Notes: generated by a model not told the origin, from the letters alone. Positions 8,676 through 18,632 are shown, counted from the stretch's first letter. The stretch is DNA of 64,000 nt from Chloroflexota bacterium (GCA_014360755.1 JACIWX010000010.1:1-64000); one strand, 5' to 3'. A program made the numbers and translations.

Positions 8676-8803
8676 GAGTGTTGAAAAACTTTTTCCAATG
8701 TCATGCTGAACGAAGTGAAGCATCTCGCAGTACTTGGGAAAAGAGGCTAAAGCTACGCGAGACCCTTCGCTTCGCTCAGGGTAACAAGATTTTCAACACT
8801 CTC
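8674..8803 (+). mobile_element. MITE-like element, copy 3, between murD and ftsW
   Basis: 130-bp copy with ends GAGAGTGTTGAAAA and TTTTCAACACTCTC. It is flanked by a perfect 7-bp duplication GAATCGT (8667-8673 and 8804-8810). Removing the element and one duplicate restores a continuous junction in which the murD stop TGA is followed 8 bases later by the ftsW ATG. The insertion preserved the stop codon because the element starts with GA. Confidence 0.9.
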
Positions 8804-8820
8804 GAATCGTGAGGCAGACA

Positions 8821-10008
8821 ATGGGTAGCAAACAAAAAGCGACGATGAGGGTGGACTATCCGTTATTTTTAGCCGTTGTGGTGCTGCTCATCTTGGGGTT
8901 GATGATGATCTACAGCGCGACCTTTACCTGGGAAAGCCAGCGCGGGATCATGATCAAGCAGACAGCGTGGGCAGTGCTGGGATTGGTGTTGCTCTTGATC
9001 GCCATGCGGTTGGATTACCGCATTTGGCGTCGCTTTGCCTTGCCTATGATGGGCATTGCTGTTCTGGCACTTGTTGCGGTGCTCCTCATGGGAGATAGAA
9101 AAGGGGATACGACGAGCTGGTTTCGGGAAGGTTCCGTGCAGCCCAGCGAATTTGCTAAACTGGCTTTCATTGTTTACATGGCTGCTTGGCTGGCTTCAAA
9201 AGGGGAGAAAATACGCGACGTAACCTACGGTTTGATTCCCTTTGCGGTATTGCTCGGCATTGTTAGCGGGTTGATCCTGCGGCAACCGGACATTGGGACG
9301 GCTCTCCTGATCATCGCTACTGCAATGGCCATGTTCTTTATTGCTGGGGCAGAGTTGGTGCAATTGCTCATTAGCCTGGTTGTGGGCGGGGCGGCTTTTT
9401 CTCTCATTATCATGAATTCAGAGCGTGCCTATGGACGGATTATCACGTTTCTCAATCCCAACGCTGACCCGAGTGGCGAGGGGTATCAGATTCTCAGGAT
9501 TTTATCGAGTTTGCGCTCTGGAGGCATTGCAGGGCGTGGCTTGGGTTCAGGGATGGAGAAATACGTTTTGCCACTCCCTCACACAGACACTATTTTCTCG
9601 GTGATTGGTGAGGAACTGGGGCTGTTAGGTTGTCTCATTGTGATTGGCTTGTTCTTGTTTATTGCCTATCGTGGGCTAATTATTTCGTTTCGGGCGCCAG
9701 ATACGTTCAGCACTTTGCTTGCCTTTGGTATCACCTGTTGGATGATCTTTCAAGCGACCATACATATTGCAGGTAACACCAATACGTTGCCTTTCACAGG
9801 CGTTACCTTGCCCTTTATCAGTTATGGTGGTTCATCGCTAACCATGTCCTTGACTGGGATTGGGATTTTGCTCAGCATTTCACGCGTAGGAGTAGAAAGG
9901 GAGCGCAGAACGAGTGCGGTGTTTGCTTTCGGGCGGCGGGACCGGCGGGCACGTGTATCCCGCGCTAGCCGTCGTGGAGGAATGGAAAAACGCCAGCGCC
10001 AGTGGTGA
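8821..10008 (+). CDS. ftsW: FtsW, SEDS-family peptidoglycan polymerase
   Basis: Multi-pass membrane glycosyltransferase that polymerises lipid II at the septum together with FtsI. The 395-residue protein has about ten hydrophobic helices. SEDS motifs are seen: SVQPSEFAKL, RQPDIGTALL, LPLPHTDTIFSVIGEELG and the C-terminal FISYGGSS. I start at the ATG with TGAGG upstream rather than the GTG at 8809. The C-terminus carries an Arg-rich tail of about 34 residues that overlaps murG by 95 bases out of frame, which is unusually long for this cluster. Confidence 0.95.
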   Translation: MGSKQKATMRVDYPLFLAVVVLLILGLMMIYSATFTWESQRGIMIKQTAWAVLGLVLLLIAMRLDYRIWRRFALPMMGIAVLALVAVLLMGDRKGDTTSWFREGSVQPSEFAKLAFIVYMAAWLASKGEKIRDVTYGLIPFAVLLGIVSGLILRQPDIGTALLIIATAMAMFFIAGAELVQLLISLVVGGAAFSLIIMNSERAYGRIITFLNPNADPSGEGYQILRILSSLRSGGIAGRGLGSGMEKYVLPLPHTDTIFSVIGEELGLLGCLIVIGLFLFIAYRGLIISFRAPDTFSTLLAFGITCWMIFQATIHIAGNTNTLPFTGVTLPFISYGGSSLTMSLTGIGILLSISRVGVERERRTSAVFAFGRRDRRARVSRASRRGGMEKRQRQW

Positions 10009-11032
10009 CCTTCCGGAGTTAGAGGCAGTGCTTTACGTTGGGACGGCAGGAGGGCTGGAATCAAGGATTGTCACCAGGGCTGGGGTGGATTTTCGTGCCG
10101 TGCAGGCAGGAGCTTTGCGCGGCTTGTCCCCTTGGCGCGCTTTGGTCAATAGCTGGGCACTGCTGAAGGGCACGATCCAGGCACGGCGTATCCTGCGTGC
10201 TTTTCGGCCAGACGTCCTCCTAGCGACGGGTGGCTATGCTTCTGCGCCGGTGGTGATGGCTGCCTGGCTGGCTGGTTGTCCCGCATTGATTTATCTGCCG
10301 GATATTGTACCTGGATTAGCCGTTCGTTTTCTCTCTTATCTGGCAAAACGGGTAGCCGTGTCCTTCGATGCTTCGCTAGCCTATTTCCCACCAGGCAAGG
10401 CAGTGGTTACCGGCTATCCGGTGCGTTCGGCGCTGTATCAAGGGAATCGGACAGAAGCGCGTCAGCGCCTTGGTTTGGCTCTTGATGGGAAAGTGGTTTT
10501 GGTGCTGGGGGGCAGCCGTGGTGCGCATAGTATCAATCGAGCGGTTGCAGACATCTTGGAATCATTGCTGGGCAAGGCACAACTCATCCATGTAGCAGGA
10601 GAAAAGGATGCAGCCTGGCTGCAGGGGTGTCGGGAGGCTCTGCCCGAGGATTTGCGCCCGCGTTATCACGTGTACGGCTATTTGCACGAGGAAATGACTG
10701 ATGCGTTGCTGGCTGCAGACTTGGCTATTGCACGAGCGGGTGCAGCCACAATGGGCGAGTTCGCTGCAGTTGGATTGCCCGCCATTCTGGTGCCGTATCC
10801 CTATGCCGGGCAGCATCAGGAAGCGAATGCCGATTTTATGGTCAGCCGTGGTGCGGCGCTGAAAGTACCTGATGACAAATTGGCTGAAGGAGTGCTCGCA
10901 CCCCTTGTGGAGGAGTTGTTAGCCAATGAACAAAGGCTGCGGACGATGGCGGATAATGCCCGAAAACTGGCTAAGCCGGATGCGGCCCGAGCAATTGCAC
11001 AGCAGTTGGCTCTGCTGGCAGGAGGAGTATGA
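9914..11032 (+). CDS. murG: UDP-GlcNAc:undecaprenyl-PP-MurNAc-pentapeptide GlcNAc transferase
   Basis: Peripheral GT-B glycosyltransferase that turns lipid I into lipid II at the inner face of the membrane. The first G loop SGGGTGGHVYPALA, the second loop LGGSRGAHSIN and the UDP-GlcNAc signature RAGAATMGEFAAVGLPAILVP are present in the usual order. The protein has 372 residues. The start is GTG with AAGGGAG at 9897-9903. It begins inside the 3' part of ftsW and ends in an ATGA overlap with the next gene. Confidence 0.96.
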   Translation: MRCLLSGGGTGGHVYPALAVVEEWKNASASGDLPELEAVLYVGTAGGLESRIVTRAGVDFRAVQAGALRGLSPWRALVNSWALLKGTIQARRILRAFRPDVLLATGGYASAPVVMAAWLAGCPALIYLPDIVPGLAVRFLSYLAKRVAVSFDASLAYFPPGKAVVTGYPVRSALYQGNRTEARQRLGLALDGKVVLVLGGSRGAHSINRAVADILESLLGKAQLIHVAGEKDAAWLQGCREALPEDLRPRYHVYGYLHEEMTDALLAADLAIARAGAATMGEFAAVGLPAILVPYPYAGQHQEANADFMVSRGAALKVPDDKLAEGVLAPLVEELLANEQRLRTMADNARKLAKPDAARAIAQQLALLAGGV

Positions 11033-11706
11033 TGGACTCTCCGTTCACGGTAGTGATAACCTATGACCAGTTGATGCTCCTGATAATGGGCTTGTTTATG
11101 GTCGTTGGCGCGATGCGTGGTTTCTATCGTGAGGTCATCACCACAGCAGGGTTGGTTGCCCTGCTTGCCATATTGCTCCAACCCGCGTTAGCCGCGCCGA
11201 TTATCAACTATGCGTCCAAGTTTGTGCGCTTGGTCCTGGCTTTTATCGCCAGCCGTGGCAGTGTTGACCTGCCCACGCTGATGTCTTATTATGAAAAAAT
11301 TACGGTGCCTTTCGATGGCAGCAATCCATACGCTTTTCTGATTATTGCCCTGGTGGGGTTTGTTCTCCTGTCCTATGGCACTCGGAATGGCAAGGATGTA
11401 ACAGCCCTCAGCCGTATTCTGGGTGGGGTGCTGGGCTTGTTAAATGGCTACCTGGTTATTTTCCTGTTCAAAGAGTACATTGTGAAATATATCCGACAGA
11501 AGTACATTCAACAAGGCGCTCTCGCGATGGCGCAGGAAACGCCTGGCCAGGTCTCTGTAGCGCTGAAGGACTTGCCGACGGGCGGGCTCTTAGAGGCAAA
11601 TCGTTGGCAAATTGTGATTATTCTGCTGGGTGTGATTGCCGCATTGTTGTTCGTCAGTACGGCTACGGGTATGTCTCTGAAGAAGAAAAAGGATAAAGGG
11701 GGATGA
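11029..11706 (+). CDS. CvpA-like integral membrane protein in the dcw cluster
   Basis: Protein of 225 residues with four to five hydrophobic segments (about residues 10-30, 38-55, 100-118, 130-150 and 190-210) and a short Lys-rich C-terminal tail. The opening stretch, a membrane helix followed by GAMRGFYREVITTAGL, resembles the start of the CvpA/colicin V production family. The resemblance is by eye and weak. It is embedded with 4-base overlaps between murG and murC, so it is expressed with the cluster and may act in envelope assembly. The function is not known. Confidence 0.55.
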   Translation: MMDSPFTVVITYDQLMLLIMGLFMVVGAMRGFYREVITTAGLVALLAILLQPALAAPIINYASKFVRLVLAFIASRGSVDLPTLMSYYEKITVPFDGSNPYAFLIIALVGFVLLSYGTRNGKDVTALSRILGGVLGLLNGYLVIFLFKEYIVKYIRQKYIQQGALAMAQETPGQVSVALKDLPTGGLLEANRWQIVIILLGVIAALLFVSTATGMSLKKKKDKGG

Positions 11707-13139
11707 GTTTGGCAGGCAATTGCCTGTTAGCGCGGGAAAAGGGAAAACGTATCCATTTCATTGGCATCGGGGGCATTGGCCTTAGTGCTATTGCACGTGT
11801 CCTGCACGAAGATGGCTATCAGGTTTCAGGTTCTGACAGGCAGCAGACGGCGCTCACGGCGGAGCTAGCGGCATTGGGCATGGAAATTTATCACGGGCAC
11901 CGCCCGGAGCACGTGGTTGGCGCCGACCTGGTCGTGGTCTCCTCTGCCATACCAGAAGACAATGCGGAAGTTGTCGCTGCCAGAGAGGCTGGCATACCGG
12001 TTGTCAAGCGTGCGGAGCTCCTCGGCGAGATGATGGCAGGCAAATTTGGCATCGCCGTGGCGGGCACGCATGGCAAAACGACGACCACCGCTTTTATTTC
12101 CTTTGTGCTGACTCAAATGGGCTTAGATCCCACTTTCATCGTTGGTGGCATCTTGGAAGATTTGGGCACCAATGCCCGTCGTGGGGTAGGGCCGCACTTT
12201 GTCATCGAAGCGGATGAGTACGACTACATGTTCCTTGGGCTACGTCCTCGCTTGACGGTGGTTACGGTGATCGAGATGGATCATCCGGACTGTTTTACAG
12301 ATATTGAGGACGTCTCACAGGCTTTCTACCAGTTCATGTGTTTGCTGCCAGATGGTGGCACCCTGGTTGGATGTGCAGATCAACCTCGGGTGATGCAATT
12401 GCTCCAGCGGGTGGGACAGGAAAGAGCGATAGACCTGATCACATACGGACTGTGCGAAGGCTCCTGGCGGGCGCAGGACATACGTAGCAATCCGTGGGGA
12501 GGGAGCGACTTTGACGTGCTCCATGGAGGCCAGGTGGTGGGACACGCAAGCTTGCGTTTGCCAGGGTTACATAACGTATCCAATGCTCTGGCGGTGTTGG
12601 CGGTTACGGATCGTCTAGGTCTGGAAATGGATAAAGTATTGCCATGGTTGCCCCAGTTTCATGGCGTCCGCCGTCGCTTTGAAATCAAGGGCGAAGCCCA
12701 AAACATCGTGGTGATTGATGACTATGCCCATCATCCTACCGAAATCCGCGCTACGTTGGCAGCAGCCCGACGGCGTTTTGGGAACAGGCGGTTGTGGGTC
12801 TTTTTCCAGCCGCATACGTACAGCCGTACCAAAGCCTTGTTGGAGGAGTTTGCCGCCAGTTTTGGCGATGCAGACCATGTCTTGATCGCAGAGATTTATG
12901 CAGCTCGTGAGACCGATAGCCTGGGCATGAGCGCACGGGATTTGGTGCAGCATATGCAACATCCCGATGTGCATTACGTGCCCACGTTGCATGAGGCGAG
13001 TGCTTTTTTGCAGACAGCCCTGCAACCTGGCGATGTCTTGCTTACCTTAGGCGCGGGGGATGGATACCTGGTTGGAGAGACGATTCTCCACATGTTGAGT
13101 GAAAACGAGGAGAAAAGGCAGTGGGACTTGCGGAATTAA
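11703..13139 (+). CDS. murC: UDP-N-acetylmuramate--L-alanine ligase
   Basis: Adds L-Ala to UDP-MurNAc, the first peptide-forming step. It shows the Rossmann-like IHFIGIGGIGLSAIA, the ATP loop AGTHGKTTTTAF, EADEYDYMFLGLRP, EMDHPDCF and IDDYAHHPTEI, all diagnostic of MurC. Length is 478 residues. ATGA overlap with the preceding gene couples translation. The 3' end overlaps murB by 19 bases. Confidence 0.97.
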   Translation: MSLAGNCLLAREKGKRIHFIGIGGIGLSAIARVLHEDGYQVSGSDRQQTALTAELAALGMEIYHGHRPEHVVGADLVVVSSAIPEDNAEVVAAREAGIPVVKRAELLGEMMAGKFGIAVAGTHGKTTTTAFISFVLTQMGLDPTFIVGGILEDLGTNARRGVGPHFVIEADEYDYMFLGLRPRLTVVTVIEMDHPDCFTDIEDVSQAFYQFMCLLPDGGTLVGCADQPRVMQLLQRVGQERAIDLITYGLCEGSWRAQDIRSNPWGGSDFDVLHGGQVVGHASLRLPGLHNVSNALAVLAVTDRLGLEMDKVLPWLPQFHGVRRRFEIKGEAQNIVVIDDYAHHPTEIRATLAAARRRFGNRRLWVFFQPHTYSRTKALLEEFAASFGDADHVLIAEIYAARETDSLGMSARDLVQHMQHPDVHYVPTLHEASAFLQTALQPGDVLLTLGAGDGYLVGETILHMLSENEEKRQWDLRN

Positions 13140-14047
13140 GCTCTGCCCTAGGAGACAAAGCAATAGCGGGTGAACCGCTTTCCCAGCATACCACCTTTGG
13201 CATTGGCGGTCCGGCAGATTTGTTCGTTGTGGCTCATACTGTGCCTGAGTTGTGCCGCTATGTGCGTCTCGCCTGGGAGCAAGGCGTGCCGTATTTCATC
13301 CTGGGCAGCGGCGCCAATTTACTGGTGTCGGATAAAGGCATTCGTGGGCTAGTGATCCATAACCAGTGTCAGGCTGTCCGGGTTTTGCCTGGAGAGGAAG
13401 AACAGACTTGTTTGGTCGTCGCCGAGTCCGGAGCAGAACTGCGTGCTGTTGCTCGTCAAGCGATTGCGCAGGGGTTGGCTGGGCTGGAATGGGCAGTAGA
13501 TGTGCCTGGCACGGTAGGCGGTGCGGTGGTGGGCAATGCGGGAGCCTACGGCGGATATATAAGCGACAATTTGCGCGGCGTTGCCGTTTTCACGCCACAA
13601 GAGGGGGAGTGCTGGTGGCAAGCAACACAACTCGGACTGGGTTACCGCACCAGTCGCTTCAAGCGGAATAAGGATGCGGAGCACCCTTCGCCGGTGATCC
13701 TGTCGGCAACCCTTGCTTTGTACAGAGAAGAGGCGGCGCGTATTCAAGCGCGAGCGGCGGAATACAGCCGGCGCCGCGCCGAGAGCCAGCCCAGTGGCTT
13801 GAGCGCAGGCAGCGTTTTCAAGCGCACAGAGCAATATCCGGCTGGTTTCCTGATTGAGAACGCGGGTCTGAAAGGTACGCAGATAGGGGGAGCAGTGGTC
13901 TCTACTCAACATGCCAACTTTATCATCAATCAAGGTTCGGCGACGGCGCGCGATGTGCAACAGTTAATTGAGTTGATTCGCGAAACAGTCTACGCCAAGT
14001 TCAAAATTCACCTCGAGTTGGAAATTGAACTGGTGGGAGAGTGGTAG
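13121..14047 (+). CDS. murB: UDP-N-acetylenolpyruvoylglucosamine reductase
   Basis: FAD- and NADPH-dependent enzyme that reduces UDP-GlcNAc-enolpyruvate to UDP-MurNAc. [11 protein letters not shown], the FAD-binding [16 protein letters not shown] and [21 protein letters not shown] are characteristic, and SAGSVFKR contains the catalytic serine region. The 308-residue length fits type II MurB of Gram-positive-like lineages. The start is GTG inside the end of murC, with GAGGAG 13 bases upstream. Confidence 0.95.
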   Translation: MGLAELSSALGDKAIAGEPLSQHTTFGIGGPADLFVVAHTVPELCRYVRLAWEQGVPYFILGSGANLLVSDKGIRGLVIHNQCQAVRVLPGEEEQTCLVVAESGAELRAVARQAIAQGLAGLEWAVDVPGTVGGAVVGNAGAYGGYISDNLRGVAVFTPQEGECWWQATQLGLGYRTSRFKRNKDAEHPSPVILSATLALYREEAARIQARAAEYSRRRAESQPSGLSAGSVFKRTEQYPAGFLIENAGLKGTQIGGAVVSTQHANFIINQGSATARDVQQLIELIRETVYAKFKIHLELEIELVGEW

Positions 14048-14060
14048 TGGATAGAGGTGC

Positions 14061-15188
14061 GTGGGAAAAGTGCGCAAGATACGGGTGGGCGTGATTTTCG
14101 GGGGGCGTTCTGGAGAGCACGAGGTCTCGCTGATGTCAGCCCGGTCTGTGATGGACGCCCTCGATAAAGAGAAATACGAGGTTGTTCCTATCGGCATTAC
14201 CCGGCAAGGCCGCTGGGTGACCGCATGGGATCCCTGGCAAACATTGCAGGCAATGCTGCACGAAACGAGGGACAGTGGGCGGGATGCCGCAAGCGAGGGG
14301 CAAGGTATTCCCTTAGCAATGCGTGAACTGGTGCCAGGGATTGGAGAAGGGGGTATCCCTTACGTAGACGTGATTTTTCCTGTCCTGCATGGTCCCTATG
14401 GAGAAGATGGCACGTTGCAAGGGCTGCTCGAGTTGGCAGGTATTCCCTATGTCGGATCGGGTGTTCTCGGTTCCGCGCTAGGGATGGACAAAGCAGCGAT
14501 GAAAGCGATCTTTCGCGCAGAGGGGCTGCCGGTTGCGGATTACGTGCTAGTCATGCGTTGGGAGTGGGAGGAACAGCGAGGGGAAATCGTGCGGCGAGTG
14601 GAGCAACGCATTGGCTATCCTTGCTTTGTCAAGCCGGCCAATCTTGGTTCCAGCGTGGGCGTGTCGAAAGTCCAAGAACCGACTGCGTTGCCCATTGCCT
14701 TGGACATTGCGGCGCGCTATGACCGCAAAATGCTGGTGGAGAAAGCGATTGACGCACGCGAAATCGAGTGCAGTGTGCTGGGCAATGACCATCCCATTGC
14801 CTCGTTGCCTGGTGAGGTCGTGCCCGGGCGTGAATTTTATGATTATGAAGCCAAGTATTTCGACGAGGCAACACAGTTAATTGTCCCAGCCGACTTGCCA
14901 CCGTCGAAGGTGGCAGAGGTGCAGGAATTGGCAGTGCGTGCCTTCCTTGCCCTGGACTGCGCGGGCATGGCACGGGCCGACTTTTTTCTCGATCGCCAAT
15001 CAGGGCAGGTCTATATCAACGAATTAAATACGATACCTGGTTTTACGGCCGTCAGCATGTATCCCAGGATGTGGGAAGCCAGTGGCATCCCTTATCCAGA
15101 GTTGCTCGACCGGCTAATACAGCTAGCCTTTGAGCGCCATAGAGACAGAAGCCGTATTTCGACACTGTATAGAGTAGATGGCTATTAG
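14061..15188 (+). CDS. ddl: D-alanine--D-alanine ligase
   Basis: ATP-grasp enzyme that makes the D-Ala-D-Ala used by MurF. The protein (375 residues) begins with [16 protein letters not shown] and contains [16 protein letters not shown], the [18 protein letters not shown] stretch, [13 protein letters not shown] and the metal site [11 protein letters not shown]. The start is a GTG with AGAGG upstream. The end overlaps ftsQ by 11 bases. Its place between murB and ftsQ is typical of dcw clusters that include ddl. Confidence 0.96.
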   Translation: MGKVRKIRVGVIFGGRSGEHEVSLMSARSVMDALDKEKYEVVPIGITRQGRWVTAWDPWQTLQAMLHETRDSGRDAASEGQGIPLAMRELVPGIGEGGIPYVDVIFPVLHGPYGEDGTLQGLLELAGIPYVGSGVLGSALGMDKAAMKAIFRAEGLPVADYVLVMRWEWEEQRGEIVRRVEQRIGYPCFVKPANLGSSVGVSKVQEPTALPIALDIAARYDRKMLVEKAIDAREIECSVLGNDHPIASLPGEVVPGREFYDYEAKYFDEATQLIVPADLPPSKVAEVQELAVRAFLALDCAGMARADFFLDRQSGQVYINELNTIPGFTAVSMYPRMWEASGIPYPELLDRLIQLAFERHRDRSRISTLYRVDGY

Positions 15189-15987
15189 GACAAAGCAAAA
15201 CCCAAAGCGAAAGAAATATATGGCAGCCCGTCGCCGCAGGCGGGTTCACCGCCAGTATGGCATCAGTGTTGCCATGCCCAGATTGCGTGTGGGTACCACC
15301 GGTATCAGTGGAAGCCGTATGCTGGCTCTGGCGATGTCCCTAGCTATGGTTGCCTTACTCTGTTGGTTCTGGCTGGACTTGCGCTTCTACGTCTTTGACG
15401 CGGAAATAGAGGGGAACGCGTTAATCAATGCCGATGAAGTGTACCGCGCTAGCCTTTTAGAAGGCAGGAGCATCTTCTATGTGAACCGTGCCGACGTGGC
15501 TGAGCACATCCGCCAGGGAATACCCGGCGTGGCAGACGTACGGGTTGATTGCCAATTGCCAGCGCGGGTGCGCATTGTCATCCGCGAGCAGGACGTGCGG
15601 TTTGTCTGGTGTACTGCAGGCACTGCTTTTCTCGTAAATGGGGAAGGATTGGTGCTCAAAGTGACTGATGGCGGAGATGGGAACTGGATTGCTATCCACG
15701 ATTTGGACAACCAGTCGCTCAAGCCGGGAGATCGCGTAGAACAGGCCGCTTTGAATGCGGCGAGCCGTCTGCGCGAATTGATCCCTAGTGCGAAAGTTTT
15801 TGAGTATTCCAAAGGGACTGGAATTGTTCTGACGGATGCACGCGGCTGGCGCGTATACTTTGGCGATGACCAGCAACTGTCGCGAAAGGTCGCCATGATG
15901 CATGCGTTGTTGGATAAGTTGGCGCGGGAAGGCCGTTCGATCAAGTTGCTTGATCTGCGCTTTGTGGCAAATCCATATTACGAGTGA
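15178..15987 (+). CDS. ftsQ: FtsQ/DivIB cell-division protein
   Basis: Bitopic division protein of 269 residues. A very basic cytoplasmic N-terminus (KRKKYMAARRRRRVHR) is followed by a single helix (LALAMSLAMVALLCWFWLDL) and a POTRA domain (FYVFDAEIEGNALINADEVY ... GVADVRVDCQLPARVRIVIRE). The family bridges early and late divisome proteins. It lies between ddl and ftsA as usual. The 73 bases to ftsA hold a possible 18-codon open frame from 15993 that I do not call. Confidence 0.9.
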   Translation: MAIRTKQNPKRKKYMAARRRRRVHRQYGISVAMPRLRVGTTGISGSRMLALAMSLAMVALLCWFWLDLRFYVFDAEIEGNALINADEVYRASLLEGRSIFYVNRADVAEHIRQGIPGVADVRVDCQLPARVRIVIREQDVRFVWCTAGTAFLVNGEGLVLKVTDGGDGNWIAIHDLDNQSLKPGDRVEQAALNAASRLRELIPSAKVFEYSKGTGIVLTDARGWRVYFGDDQQLSRKVAMMHALLDKLAREGRSIKLLDLRFVANPYYE

Positions 15988-16060
15988 GACGCGATGAACC
16001 ATCGTTGGCAAGCATTGTTTGCTCATTGCGAATGCTCTTCACATCCATAGGAGGCATAAT

Positions 16061-17293
16061 TTGGAAAGGACGGTTGTCGGGATTGATGTAGGCACGACCA
16101 AGGTCTGCACTTTGATCGGCGAGTTGGATGAACAGGATCGCCTCTGTATCTTGGGTGTGGGGGTTGCCCCTTCTCATGGTTTGAGCAAAGGCGTTGTCGT
16201 GAACGTGGATGACGCAACCAAGGCAATCGCTGAGTCCATCGAAAGGGCAGAGCGTGTCTCTGGCTATACCATCGAGTCCGCCTATATTGGACTGGCAGGT
16301 AAGCATATCTCCTCGTTCAACAGCCGGGGGGTAGTAGCTGTGGGACGTGGGGAGCGCTATATCACGGAAGAAGATGTAGCACGCGCTTTGGAGGCAGCGC
16401 AGGCTATCGCCGTGCCGCATAACCAACAGATTGTGCATATCATCCCGCGCAGTTTTACCTTGGATGGCCAAGAGGGGGTACGCGACCCGGTAGGGATGGC
16501 TGGGTTCCGCCTGGAGGTTGAGGCGCATATCGTCACAGGCGCAGTGACGGCCATTCGCAACTTGGTGCAATGTGTGGAGAGCAATGGCATCCAGGTCAAT
16601 GATTTGATCCTACAGCCTTTAGCCTCCAGTGAGGCAGTGCTCACGCCGGAGGAGCGCGAAATCGGCGTGGTACTGGTGGATGCCGGAGGGGGGACCACGG
16701 ATGTTGCCATCTTTGCGGATGGAGGCATCTGTCACAGTGTCGTTTTGCCCGTAGGCGGGAACAATTTGACAAACGACATTGCCGTTGGCTTGCGTACACC
16801 TTTCACCACGGCTGAAACGCTGAAGATCAAGTATGGCCATGTCCTCCCGGAAGCGATTGACTCACAAGAGGTTATCCAAGTGGCTGCTTTTGGGGAAGGT
16901 GAGTCGCAAGCTATCCCGCGTCTGGAATTGGTCCAGATATTGGAGGCACGGGCTGAAGAAATGTTCGCGATGATCCTTCAGGAGATCAAGCGTTCTGGAT
17001 ATGAAGGGCTTTTGCCCGCCGGTGTAGTGCTCACTGGCGGGACGGCCGATTTGCCAGGTTTCAAAGAACTGGGGCGCGAAATGCTGCAATTGCCGGTGAG
17101 AATTGGCCATGTACGTAACATCGGTGGCTTGGCAGATGCAGTCAGTGCTCCAGCCTATGCCACAGCAGTAGGCCTTTTGCTGTGGGGAGTACGACATGGG
17201 CCATCTGAAAGGAGGTTGGAGAAACGCGAAAGCCGATGGACGGATTTATACAAGCGTTTTGTGGATATTCTCAGAGCATTTTTACCACGATGA
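16061..17293 (+). CDS. ftsA: FtsA, actin-like divisome membrane tether
   Basis: Actin-fold ATPase that anchors FtsZ to the membrane. It opens with the phosphate-1 motif VVGIDVGTTKVC; VVLVDAGGGTTDVAIF and GVVLTGGTADLPG are the phosphate-2 and adenosine motifs. I start at TTG 16061 because AGGAGG (16049-16054) is ideally placed 6 bases before it; an upstream in-frame TTG at 16019 would add 14 residues containing the ribosome site. That gives 410 residues. The C-terminus (DLYKRFVDILRAFLP) has the amphipathic membrane-targeting helix of FtsA. Confidence 0.95.
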   Translation: MERTVVGIDVGTTKVCTLIGELDEQDRLCILGVGVAPSHGLSKGVVVNVDDATKAIAESIERAERVSGYTIESAYIGLAGKHISSFNSRGVVAVGRGERYITEEDVARALEAAQAIAVPHNQQIVHIIPRSFTLDGQEGVRDPVGMAGFRLEVEAHIVTGAVTAIRNLVQCVESNGIQVNDLILQPLASSEAVLTPEEREIGVVLVDAGGGTTDVAIFADGGICHSVVLPVGGNNLTNDIAVGLRTPFTTAETLKIKYGHVLPEAIDSQEVIQVAAFGEGESQAIPRLELVQILEARAEEMFAMILQEIKRSGYEGLLPAGVVLTGGTADLPGFKELGREMLQLPVRIGHVRNIGGLADAVSAPAYATAVGLLLWGVRHGPSERRLEKRESRWTDLYKRFVDILRAFLPR

Positions 17294-17308
17294 AAGGAGA
17301 GGAGACGG

Positions 17309-18376
17309 ATGACAGGTAGAAAGGCGGACATGGAGAGATTTGCGCAGATCCGAGTGGTTGGCGTTGGCGGCGGTGGATGCAATGCCGTCAACCGCATGGT
17401 GGAAGCAGACGTGCAGGGCGTAGATTTCATTGCTGTGAACACAGATGCCCAGGCACTGATGCTCTCGAAGGCACCAGTACGAGTGCGTATTGGTGAAAAA
17501 TTGACCCGAGGCCTTGGCTCGGGTGGCAATCCCACCATTGGAGCCAAAGCAGCCGAGGAGTCCCGCGATGAACTCTACGAAATACTCAAAGGTTCTGACA
17601 TGGTGTTCATTACCGCTGGCATGGGCGGTGGAACGGGCACAGGAGCCAGCCCTATCGTTGCTGAGATCGCCAGGGACCTGGGAGCGCTAACCATTGGTGT
17701 GGTTACGCGGCCATTCACATTTGAGGGCTTCCAGCGTGCCAAAGCCGCCGAGGAAGGCATCGCCAAACTCAAGGAAAAAGCCCACACCCTGATTGTAGTG
17801 CCCAATGACCGGCTGCTACAGATTGTGGACAAGAAGGCTTCGATTGAAACTGCTTTTCGTGTTGCCGATGACGTCCTGCGGCAGGGAGTACAAGGCATTT
17901 CCGAAATCATCACTATGCCTGGCTTGATCAATGTGGATTTTAACGACGTGCGTTCGGTGATGGCTGAGGGTGGATCGGCGTTGATGGGGATTGGCCGTGC
18001 CAGTGGGGAAAATCGTGCGGTGGAAGCTGCCAAACAGGCTATTTCTAGCCCACTGTTGGACGTAACGATTGATGGCGCAAAAGGCGTGTTGTTCAATATC
18101 TGTGGTGGTCCGAACCTCACGCTCTTCGAAGTAGACGCAGCAGCGGCCGTGATCCGCGAGCGGGCTGACCGGGATGCCAACATCCGCTTCGGTGCTGTGA
18201 TTGATGAGAGCATGGATGATGAGATTCAACTGACCGTCATCGCCACCGGGTTCAATGCCGAAGCACGTGCCCAGGCAAAGCCCTATGCGGTTCAGCCCAG
18301 GAAGACGATTGATTTCCCGGTGCGTTCTTTCGAGAGCGAGGACCTGGATATCCCAGCTTTCCTAAGGCGGCGGTAG
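17309..18376 (+). CDS. ftsZ: FtsZ, tubulin-like division GTPase
   Basis: Forms the Z ring. [16 protein letters not shown], the tubulin signature [10 protein letters not shown] and the T7 loop region [11 protein letters not shown] are intact. The protein has 355 residues. The conserved C-terminal peptide, usually DIPxFLR, appears as [10 protein letters not shown] at the very end, preceded by a short linker. A strong AAAGGAGAGGAG precedes the ATG. It is the last gene of the cluster. Confidence 0.98.
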   Translation: MTGRKADMERFAQIRVVGVGGGGCNAVNRMVEADVQGVDFIAVNTDAQALMLSKAPVRVRIGEKLTRGLGSGGNPTIGAKAAEESRDELYEILKGSDMVFITAGMGGGTGTGASPIVAEIARDLGALTIGVVTRPFTFEGFQRAKAAEEGIAKLKEKAHTLIVVPNDRLLQIVDKKASIETAFRVADDVLRQGVQGISEIITMPGLINVDFNDVRSVMAEGGSALMGIGRASGENRAVEAAKQAISSPLLDVTIDGAKGVLFNICGGPNLTLFEVDAAAAVIRERADRDANIRFGAVIDESMDDEIQLTVIATGFNAEARAQAKPYAVQPRKTIDFPVRSFESEDLDIPAFLRRR

Positions 18377-18388
18377 AGGTCGAGGCAA

Positions 18389-18436
18389 GCAGTGAGTAAC
18401 GGGTAGCAGGCTTGCTTGTTGCCCGTGGCTCACTGC
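18389..18436 (+). terminator. Hairpin after ftsZ, possible end of the dcw operon
   Basis: GCAGTGAGTAACGGG (18389-18403) pairs with CCCGTGGCTCACTGC (18422-18436) with two mismatches, 13 bases after the ftsZ stop. There is no U-run, so termination would need another factor. The rest of the gap up to the nrd promoter (18437-18630) has a second small palindrome, TGCCTGGCAGGCA, and no gene. Confidence 0.45.
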
Positions 18437-18632
18437 TGCCTGGCAGGCAAAGGTTCATAAAACGTAATGCGTAAAGCATAAGAGTGGCTTGCTGTCCGTG
18501 CTGCAAGGCGCAAGAAGGCTATGCTCGACTGTCTCCTCACTCGTTGCTTGTCACTTATTACGGATGCTATTCCCTCATTGACAGAACGAATCTTAAAAAA
18601 GCCCCCGTTTTAAGTCTTTTCTGCTTGTCATT

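Noticed and set aside
15993-16049. 18-codon open frame between ftsQ and ftsA as a possible leader peptide
   Set aside because: No ribosome site or motif; too short to support.
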